From Bacteroidetes bacterium QS_8_68_15 (GTDB lineage Bacteria > Bacteroidota > Rhodothermia > Rhodothermales > Salinibacteraceae), in the NCBI GenBank assembly GCA_003023245.1, contig PXTR01000043.1, forward strand, positions 1 to 8,199: 8,199 bases of DNA, given 5' to 3'. Shown piece by piece: positions 1 to 5,095 of the stretch. A program made the position numbers and the translations under genes. Below the pieces are notes generated by a model that did not search any database, was not told the origin of the DNA, and worked only from the letters and a program-made list of their open reading frames with translations. The first letter of the stretch is position 1, and each line of letters starts with the position of its first letter.

Positions 1-81
1 CGCCTCAGCGACCTGCTCGTCGAGGTGCTGCGCCGCCAGCACGCCGAGCTGCTTCACGAAGCGCAGCAGTGGATTGCTTGA
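1..81 (+). CDS. 3' end of an unidentified gene (26 codons visible)
   Basis: Frame 1 is open from the window edge to a TGA at 79-81. The visible tail reads as one amphipathic, probably helical segment (RLSDLLVEVLRRQHAELLHE followed by AQQWIA). Codon use (CTC, CTG, GTC, CGC, GAG) matches the GC-rich style of the other genes, which supports real coding. The tail carries no motif I recognise, so no function is given. It is not the usual C-terminus of release factor 2, the gene often found before lysS in other bacteria. Repeat copy A begins within a base or two of the stop, and the likely terminator is at 241-263. Confidence 0.6.
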   Translation, partial: RLSDLLVEVLRRQHAELLHEAQQWIA

Positions 82-82
82 A

Positions 83-236
83 TGATGCGTGATTCGTGAG
101 GCGTGAGGTAGCCAACTCACGAAAGCTGTACGAAGAGTCGAGCGTCAACGCTCGTTGACGGGCTGCTGCCGGTAATGCTCCGGTGCCCACGATGCGGCCT
201 GTTTTCATCACGCAACACGCATCACGAATCACGCAC
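83..236 (-). repeat. Dispersed intergenic inverted-repeat element, copy A (inverted)
   Basis: The left edge has units such as ATGCGTG and ATTCGTG, and the right edge has their complements (ATCACGC, ATCACGA), so the ends can pair. Read on the minus strand, this copy shares an exact 18-base block with copy B (208-225 here against 1895-1912), an exact 15-base block, CGTTGACGCTCGACT (136-150 against 1977-1991), and a matching end block around TCACGAATCACGC. The order of the blocks is the same once one copy is reverse-complemented, so A and B are homologous elements in opposite orientation. The short minus-strand reading frame across it is an artefact of the repeat. The centre also has two competing small hairpins (140-160). 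Confidence 0.8.
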
Positions 237-240
237 CGTG

Positions 241-263
241 GCTGCTTCGGCAGCGGCGTTTTT
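241..263 (+). terminator. Probable intrinsic terminator with a UUCG tetraloop
   Basis: GCTGC (241-245), TTCG (246-249) and GCAGC (250-254) form a five-base-pair stem closed by a stable UUCG loop. It is followed by GGCG and five T residues (259-263). This is the layout of a Rho-independent terminator on the + strand. It lies about 160 bases after the first gene's stop and about 50 bases before lysS, beyond repeat copy A, so the first transcript would run through the repeat before ending. The stem is short and four bases separate it from the T run, so efficiency is uncertain. Confidence 0.5.
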
Positions 264-293
264 CTATGTTAGAGACGCCTCGGAGAGAAAACA

Positions 294-312
294 CCCGCAC
301 CCCCCCGCACCC
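294..312. repeat. C-rich direct duplication next to the lysS start
   Basis: CCCGCACCC occurs at 294-302 and again at 304-312, ending four bases before the chosen lysS start codon at 317. It resembles the CCCCCGCACTCCC repeats before argD. It occupies the place where a ribosome binding site would normally be, and there is no purine-rich Shine-Dalgarno sequence here. Confidence 0.55.
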
Positions 313-316
313 GAAT

Positions 317-1873
317 ATGCGCAGCGAACAGGAACAGCGCCGACGCGAAGAGCGTCGCCGGCTCGAAGAGCGCGGCGTCGAGCCGTACGCCTACGCCTTC
401 ACCCCCGACGCGCAAGCCGCCGGTCTGCTCGACGCCTTCGACGAAGACAAGCACGGCGACGAGGCGGACGGCGAACTGCGCGGGCGCCTCGCCGGGCGGA
501 TCCGCAACATTCGCGTGATGGGAGGGTCCTCGTTTTTCGACCTCCAGGACGAAAGTGGCGCCATTCAGGTCTACGTCCGCCGCGACGAGATGCCGGAGGG
601 CTTCTACGACGAAGTCTTCACCGAACTGCTCGACATCGGCGACATCGTGGGCGTCGGCGGGCCCGTCTTCGAAACCCACACCGAGGAGGTCACCGTGCGC
701 GCCGAAGAGATGACGCTGCTCTCGAAGGCGCTCCGGCCCATGCCCACCCCCAAGGAAAAAGAGACCGACGAGGGGGAGGTCGAGGTCTTCGACGAAGTGA
801 CCGACAAGGACTTTCGCTACCGCCGACGCTACGTCGACCTGACGGTGAACCCCGGCGTGCGGGAGGTCTTTCGGCAGCGCGCGCAGCTGTTGCGCACGAT
901 GCGCGGCTTTCTCGACGAGCGCGGCTACCTCGAAGTCGAGACGCCTGCGTTGCAGCCCATCTACGGCGGGGCCACCGCGCGGCCCTTCACCACGCACCAC
1001 AATGCGCTGGACATGCCGCTCTACCTGCGCATCGCCGACGAACTCTACCTCAAGCGCCTGCTCGTCGGCGGCTTCGACGGCGTCTACGAGATCGCGAAGG
1101 ATTTTCGCAACGAGGGCCTTTCACGCTTCCACAACCCGGAGTTCACCATGATGGAGCTGTACGTGGCGTACCGGGACTACGAGTGGATGATGGACCTGAC
1201 CGAGACGCTCATTTCCGACATCGCCACTGAACTGCACGGCGCGCCCGAAGCACCCGGCTTCGGCGAGGACGGCGAACCGATCTCGCTGGAAGGCCCGTGG
1301 CGGCGCGTGCCCTTTTTCGACGCCCTCGACGAGCAGGCGGGCCTCGATCTGTACGGAAACGACCGCGCCGACCTCCTTGCCGCGGCCGAGGAGCGCGGGC
1401 TGGACGTGGACGACGAGATCAGCAAGGGCAAGCTACTGGACGAGCTCTTCGGCGAGCTGGTCGAGCCGCACTTCACCGGGCCGACGTTCGTGACGGACTA
1501 CCCGGTCGAGCTGAGCCCGCTGGCGAAGCGTCACCGCGAGAAGGAGGGCCTCGTCGAGCGCTTCGAATTGATCGTGGGCGGGCGCGAGCTGTGCAACGCC
1601 TTCTCCGAACTGAACGACCCCGACGAGCAGCGCGCGCGCTTCGAAGAGCAGGCCCGCTACGCCGCCGAAGGGGACGGCCAGGACGCGCCCCTCGACGAAG
1701 ACTACCTGCGCGCCCTGGAATATGGCATGCCCCCCGCCGCCGGCCTCGGCATCGGCATCGACCGCCTCACCATGCTGATGACCGGCCAGGACTCGATCCG
1801 CGACGTGGTGTTGTTTCCGCTGATGCGTCCCGAGCAGGGGGAGGGAACGAATCAGGCGGAAGACGCGGGGTGA
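317..1873 (+). CDS. lysS: Lysyl-tRNA synthetase, class II
   Basis: The 518-residue product attaches lysine to tRNA(Lys) in the cytoplasm, via lysyl-adenylate made with ATP. The N-terminus is a charged helix. An OB-fold anticodon-binding domain follows at about residues 55-140 (RLAGRIRNIRVMGGSSFFDL). The class II catalytic core then runs to the end. Motif 1 lies near 202-224 (GYLEVETPALQPIYGG), motif 2 at about 261-280 (KDFRNEGLSRFHNPEF, with Arg264), and motif 3 at 476-487 (GLGIGIDRLTML). Length is normal for bacterial LysRS. A linker insert at about 142-162 and the wording around motif 2 resemble Bacteroidota enzymes as I remember them. An in-frame ATG at 266 would add 17 residues read from the C-rich repeat, so the ATG at 317 (MRSEQEQRRR) is preferred. 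No Shine-Dalgarno is visible. The gene is probably transcribed alone, because repeat-filled gaps flank it. Confidence 0.97.
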   Translation: MRSEQEQRRREERRRLEERGVEPYAYAFTPDAQAAGLLDAFDEDKHGDEADGELRGRLAGRIRNIRVMGGSSFFDLQDESGAIQVYVRRDEMPEGFYDEVFTELLDIGDIVGVGGPVFETHTEEVTVRAEEMTLLSKALRPMPTPKEKETDEGEVEVFDEVTDKDFRYRRRYVDLTVNPGVREVFRQRAQLLRTMRGFLDERGYLEVETPALQPIYGGATARPFTTHHNALDMPLYLRIADELYLKRLLVGGFDGVYEIAKDFRNEGLSRFHNPEFTMMELYVAYRDYEWMMDLTETLISDIATELHGAPEAPGFGEDGEPISLEGPWRRVPFFDALDEQAGLDLYGNDRADLLAAAEERGLDVDDEISKGKLLDELFGELVEPHFTGPTFVTDYPVELSPLAKRHREKEGLVERFELIVGGRELCNAFSELNDPDEQRARFEEQARYAAEGDGQDAPLDEDYLRALEYGMPPAAGLGIGIDRLTMLMTGQDSIRDVVLFPLMRPEQGEGTNQAEDAG

Positions 1874-1888
1874 ATGGGAACGCGATGC

Positions 1889-2047
1889 TGTTGCGTGATG
1901 CGTGTTGCGTGACGCGTGATGAGGTCAGCCCGAAGAATTTACGTCTGGGGGCTACCGGCGGGAGCCATTCAGAAAACGTTGACGCTCGACTGTCTTTCCA
2001 GCGTTCGCAGGTGAGCAACCTCACGCATCACGCGTCACGAATCACGC
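1889..2047 (+). repeat. Dispersed intergenic inverted-repeat element, copy B
   Basis: The left arm (about 1889-1925) is a run of seven-base units of the form TGNNGCG. The right arm (about 2013-2047) contains complementary units (CACGCATCACGCGTCACG). Reverse-complementing the right arm reproduces GTGACGCGTGATG of the left arm, so the ends can pair over roughly 30 bases. The centre of about 90 bases holds GTCAGCCCG (1924-1932), GCTACCGGC, and CGTTGACGCTCGACT (1977-1991). GAGCAACCT (2013-2021) opens the right arm. It fills almost the whole lysS-MFS gap and ends four bases before the MFS start codon. The first and last blocks are shared with copy C, and the CGTTGACGCTCGACT block with copy A. Confidence 0.82.
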
Positions 2048-2051
2048 TCTC

Positions 2052-3341
2052 ATGAAAAGCGCCGGCCAGCATGACACGACGGTTGAAGAGCGCGCCGGCT
2101 ACCTCGAGCTGATGCGCGCAAACGTGAACTTCCGGCGGCTCTGGGCCGGGTCGGTCGTGTCGCTGCTGGGGGACTGGTTCAACACGATCGCGCTCTACGT
2201 CCTCGTCGTCGAGCTGACGGGCTCGCCGCTGGCGCTGGGGGGCGTCTTCATCACCAAGATGCTGCCGTGGGCCGTGGTCTCCCCGCTGGCGGGCGCGCTG
2301 ACGGACCGCTACGCGCGCCGCCGCCTCATGATCGGCGCGGATTTGGTGCGAGCCGTCGTCGTGCTGGGCTTCCTCCTGATCGACACGGCGGCGGAGGTGC
2401 CTCTGCTCTACGCGCTCGTCGCCGCGCAGGTGGTCGTCAGCGCCGTCTTTCAGCCAGCCAAGAGCGCCTCCATTCCCAACATCACCACGCCGCGCGAGCT
2501 GCTGACCGCCAACGCGCTGCTCTCGGCCACGTGGTCGACGATGCTGGCGGTGGGCGCGGCGCTGGGCGGGCTGGCCGCCGAGGCGCTGGGCACCGACGCG
2601 GTCTTTCTGATCGACAGCGCGACGTACCTCGTCAGCGCGGTGTTTATCTGGGGCACGGTGATCCCGCAGGAGACGACCGCGAGCGACGAGCCGCTGCTGC
2701 GCTCAGCGGTGCGCGAGATCGTGGAGGGGTGGCGCCACCTGCGCGCGCATCCGCGCATTCGGCGCGTCGCGCTGGCGAAGGCGACGTGGGCCGTCGGCGG
2801 CGGCGGGCTGGTCTACATGGTGGCGCTCCTCGGCGACGAAGTCGCGCCGCAGGCGATGGCGGCGGGGGTGGGCGTGCTCTTCATGGCGCGCGGCATCGGG
2901 ACGGGCGTGGGGCCGGTGGTGGCGCGCGCCTTTTTTACGAAGGAAGAGCGCTGGCCGGCGGTGCTGGGCGGCTGCATTGCCTTCTGCGGGGCCGGCTACG
3001 TGGCCGTCTCGCTGGCGCCGTGGCTCTCGACGGCGGCGAGCATCGCGCTGTTGTGCGTGCTGGTGCTGGCCGCGCACGCCGCCAGCGGGGCCAACTGGGT
3101 GCTCGCCACGGTGATGCTCCAGAAGCGCACCGAAGACCGCTTTCGCGGGCGCGTCTTCGGCACGGAATGGATGCTCGTGACCGGCACCGAGGCCGCCTCG
3201 ATCCTGCTGGCGAGCCTGCTGCTGGAGCAGGGCGCGCTGGAGTTGCGCGCGGCGCTGGGCGTCTTCGGCGTCGTGCAGATCGTCTGCGGCGCGCTCTGGA
3301 TCGCAGCGGTCGTCCCGCGCGAGCGACGGGCCGAGGCGTGA
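2052..3341 (+). CDS. MFS transporter, probable DHA3/EntS-like exporter
   Basis: The 429-residue inner-membrane protein has about twelve hydrophobic segments, of the type that exports drugs, siderophores or metabolites by proton antiport. The segments are visible as two halves, about residues 30-200 and 240-420, joined by a charged cytoplasmic loop (about 205-240). The first loop has the MFS motif A variant GALTDRYARRR (81-91). The stretch FQPAKSASIP (133-142) followed by LTANAL, and RFRGRVFG (363-370), are typical of the MFS_3/EntS-like branch. The substrate cannot be deduced. Chosen start: ATG at 2052, four bases after repeat copy B and without a Shine-Dalgarno. A second possible start is Met21, just before the first membrane segment. 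The neighbours give no biosynthetic context for a cargo. Confidence 0.9.
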   Translation: MKSAGQHDTTVEERAGYLELMRANVNFRRLWAGSVVSLLGDWFNTIALYVLVVELTGSPLALGGVFITKMLPWAVVSPLAGALTDRYARRRLMIGADLVRAVVVLGFLLIDTAAEVPLLYALVAAQVVVSAVFQPAKSASIPNITTPRELLTANALLSATWSTMLAVGAALGGLAAEALGTDAVFLIDSATYLVSAVFIWGTVIPQETTASDEPLLRSAVREIVEGWRHLRAHPRIRRVALAKATWAVGGGGLVYMVALLGDEVAPQAMAAGVGVLFMARGIGTGVGPVVARAFFTKEERWPAVLGGCIAFCGAGYVAVSLAPWLSTAASIALLCVLVLAAHAASGANWVLATVMLQKRTEDRFRGRVFGTEWMLVTGTEAASILLASLLLEQGALELRAALGVFGVVQIVCGALWIAAVVPRERRAEA

Positions 3342-3370
3342 CGGCGCGGCGTACCGGCGGCGAGGCAGAA

Positions 3371-3426
3371 GGGCCGCGGCCCGAGCGTCTCCACGCGCCG
3401 CCCAAAAAAGCGATCGCCGTACGGCG
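3371..3426. repeat. Two perfect 12-base palindromes after the MFS gene
   Basis: GGGCCGCGGCCC at 3371-3382 and CGCCGTACGGCG at 3415-3426 are perfect palindromes in the gap after the MFS stop codon. A run of A residues lies between them (3404-3409), but no T run follows either one, so neither looks like an intrinsic terminator on the + strand. Each could form a compact stem or bind a dimeric protein. Very GC-rich DNA also produces such palindromes by chance. Confidence 0.4.
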
Positions 3427-3491
3427 GGAACGGTGCTGCTTGATTCCGAACGGGCGGGACGCTTCGTTGAAGGAGCAGGTCGAACGTTTCC

Positions 3492-3517
3492 CCGGCCGCG
3501 AAGCACGCGGCGGCCGG
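3492..3517. other. Strong GC hairpin before the DUF445 gene
   Basis: CCGGCCGC (3492-3499) and GCGGCCGG (3510-3517) form a perfect eight-base-pair stem around the ten-base loop GAAGCACGCG. It lies 56 bases before the chosen start of the DUF445 gene. No T run follows, so it is not a classical terminator. It could be a transcript-stabilising or leader structure, or part of a dispersed repeat. Confidence 0.45.
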
Positions 3518-3532
3518 CAGCGCGTCTTGCCT

Positions 3533-3562
3533 CATGTTCCCGTACTCCATGTTCCCGTACTC
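3533..3562. repeat. Perfect 15-base tandem duplication before the DUF445 gene
   Basis: CATGTTCCCGTACTC occurs twice head to tail (3533-3547 and 3548-3562) with no mismatch. It ends 11 bases before the ATG at 3574, in the space normally used for a ribosome binding site. The perfect identity suggests a recent or actively maintained duplication. The C-rich repeats before lysS and argD sit in the same position relative to their genes. Confidence 0.8.
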
Positions 3563-3573
3563 CCGCCCCCTGC

Positions 3574-4905
3574 ATGCCCGACGACCCGTCCGACACGGAC
3601 CGCCGGTGGACCTCCGGCGACCTCAGTGAGAGAGGCGGGGGCAGCGGGGCGGACGGCGACGCGGAGAAGCATCCGTCCGAGGAAACGCCGCTGCCGGGAC
3701 GCTGGCCGCACGCCCGCTACGACGACGCGAAGGCCGACGACGACGAGGGCAACCGGGCGGCCGACCTGTCGCTGCCGGAGGCGCGGGAGGTCACGCGCGA
3801 CCGAGCGCGCGACCTGGAAACGCTGCTCTCTCATGCATTCCGGCGCCACTGGCCTGCTTCCGAGGCCGACGACGAGACCGACGCCGAACCGCCGCGCCGC
3901 ACGGGGCTGCACGCGAAGGCGTTGCCCCTGCTTCGCGCGGTGCCGTGGGCACTGGCGGCGCTTTTTCTCTTCTCCTTCGCGTGGAACTTCTCCGGCTGGA
4001 CGTTGCGCCTGTTCGGCCGCGCGTGGCCGGCGGAGGGGCTGCTGCGCATCGTGAGCGTGAGCGGGCTGATCGGCTTTGCGACCAACTGGCTGGCGGTCAC
4101 GATGCTCTTTCAGCCGCGTCAGGAGCGGCCCCTCTTCGGCCAGGGGCTGATTCCCGCGCAGAAAGAGCGCGTCGTGTGGCGACTTTCGGAGGCGATCTCC
4201 GAGGACCTCATCAACGAAGACGTCGTCAAAGAGAAAATCCGGCGCAGCGGGATCGTGCGGCGCTACCGCGAAAAAGCCGTCGAGACGATGCACGCGGTCG
4301 CCCGCGACGAGGCCTTCCGGCGCGACCTCAAGGAACTGGCCGAGGGGTACGCGCAGCGCGTGTTGCGCGCCCCGGCAGTGCAGGAACGGATCGCGCAGTT
4401 GATCATTGAGCGGCTGGAGGCGCACGCCGCCCGCGGCGGCCTCGGCGGGCTGGTGCTGGGAACGTACCGGACGCTCGGGGAGCAGGACTTCCGCCGCCGC
4501 ATCGACGCGATCGTGCGCCGCCTGCCCGAGTCGGTGGAACCGGCGCTCGCCGAGCTGGACCTCCTCCTCGACCGCCTGCCTGCTCACCTCGAGAAGCGCT
4601 CCGACCGCTTCGAAGAAGCGACCACCCGTCTCGTCTTGCGCTTCGTGGAGAATCTCGACGTGGAACGCATGGTGCGCGAGCGCATGGAGGCCTATGACGA
4701 ACGCCGGCTGGAGCGCCTTTTCAAAAAGACTTCCAACGAACAACTTAATTACATTAAGTACCTCGGCGGTATTCTTGGAGCCATGGGCGGGCTGATCATT
4801 TGGGCACCGGGGCCTGCACTGGCGTTTTTCGCGCTGGCAGGGGCGGTGCTCTGGTCGGTGGACGAGGGGCTGTTTCGGATGCAAGCGTCTTGGCGGGCGC
4901 AGTGA
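3574..4905 (+). CDS. DUF445-family membrane protein with acidic N-terminal extension
   Basis: The 443-residue protein has no known biochemical role. Residues 1-112 are low in complexity and rich in Asp, Glu, Arg and Pro, so probably disordered. Hydrophobic segments follow at about 116-145 and 155-180. The second contains GLIGFATNWLAVTMLFQP (164-181), which matches the conserved TNWLA...MLF signature of DUF445 (YheB/YjiN-like) proteins. GQGLIPAQKERV (189-200) is the usual next block. A long charged, mostly helical region spans 200-390, and a closing segment (about 395-427, GGILGAMGGLIIW) is probably membrane-associated. The reading frame is open further upstream to an ATG at 3433. That part would be read through the hairpin and the tandem repeat, so the ATG at 3574 (MPDDPSDTDR) is preferred. 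Codons around 4717-4780 are unusually AT-rich. Confidence 0.85.
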   Translation: MPDDPSDTDRRWTSGDLSERGGGSGADGDAEKHPSEETPLPGRWPHARYDDAKADDDEGNRAADLSLPEAREVTRDRARDLETLLSHAFRRHWPASEADDETDAEPPRRTGLHAKALPLLRAVPWALAALFLFSFAWNFSGWTLRLFGRAWPAEGLLRIVSVSGLIGFATNWLAVTMLFQPRQERPLFGQGLIPAQKERVVWRLSEAISEDLINEDVVKEKIRRSGIVRRYREKAVETMHAVARDEAFRRDLKELAEGYAQRVLRAPAVQERIAQLIIERLEAHAARGGLGGLVLGTYRTLGEQDFRRRIDAIVRRLPESVEPALAELDLLLDRLPAHLEKRSDRFEEATTRLVLRFVENLDVERMVRERMEAYDERRLERLFKKTSNEQLNYIKYLGGILGAMGGLIIWAPGPALAFFALAGAVLWSVDEGLFRMQASWRAQ

Positions 4906-5013
4906 CGTCGCCGGGGGAGCGTTTTAGTGCGCTACGTTCGCATCAGTAAGACCCCCTTCGGCCCTTGCAGAACGAACGCCGTTTTCTCTCATCAGCCCCC
5001 CTCGGTCTCCCGA

Positions 5014-5055
5014 CCTCTCCCCTACACTACGGAGAACACCCCCGACGGGGAGAGG
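5014..5055. repeat. Inverted repeat with alternative stems before the P-loop gene
   Basis: CCTCTCCCC (5014-5022) pairs perfectly with GGGGAGAGG (5047-5055) across a 24-base loop. Inside the same DNA, TCTCC (5016-5020) can pair with GGAGA (5031-5035) to give a smaller hairpin that excludes the larger one. AGCCCCC (4994-5000) can also pair with GGGGGCT (5054-5060). It lies 41 bases before the ATG at 5096. The style of this DNA (CTCTCCCC, CTACACTACGGAGA) resembles intergenic repeats I remember from many environmental bacterial genomes, so mobile repeat DNA is as likely as a regulatory leader. The rest of the 4906-5095 gap shows nothing I can assign. Confidence 0.5.
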
Positions 5056-5095
5056 GGGCTGGCAACCTGAACTGTATTCGCCAGACCAGCGCCCC

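Noticed and set aside
5..232. A 75-codon minus-strand frame across the first gap.
   Set aside because: It is made of repeat copy A plus the opposite strand of the first gene. The peptide (RDACCVM..., ...LTNHASF) is simply a translation of the heptamer arms, and similar nonsense peptides appear in copies B and C.
83..236. CRISPR array from the repeated ATCACGC-type units.
   Set aside because: The units are seven bases, contiguous and degenerate, without spacers, and no cas genes are present.
265..272. TATGTTAG as a Bacteroidota-type -7 promoter element before lysS.
   Set aside because: It differs from TAnnTTTG at one position and has no TTG at the expected upstream distance, so it is too weak to annotate.
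266..316. Earlier in-frame ATG for lysS.
   Set aside because: The extra 17 residues would be encoded by the terminator-proximal sequence and the C-rich duplication, and LysRS homologues do not need them.
3371..3426. Intrinsic terminator for the MFS gene.
   Set aside because: The palindromes form good stems, but no T run follows on the + strand.
2267..4054. A 595-codon + frame overlapping the MFS and DUF445 genes.
   Set aside because: It is Arg/Ala/Gly-rich low complexity in an alternate frame and crosses two well-supported genes and the gap between them.
3532..4884. A 450-codon minus-strand frame opposite the DUF445 gene.
   Set aside because: It is a shadow frame typical of high-GC DNA. 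It has no recognisable motif and a His/Arg/Gln-rich composition, while the + frame has the DUF445 signature.
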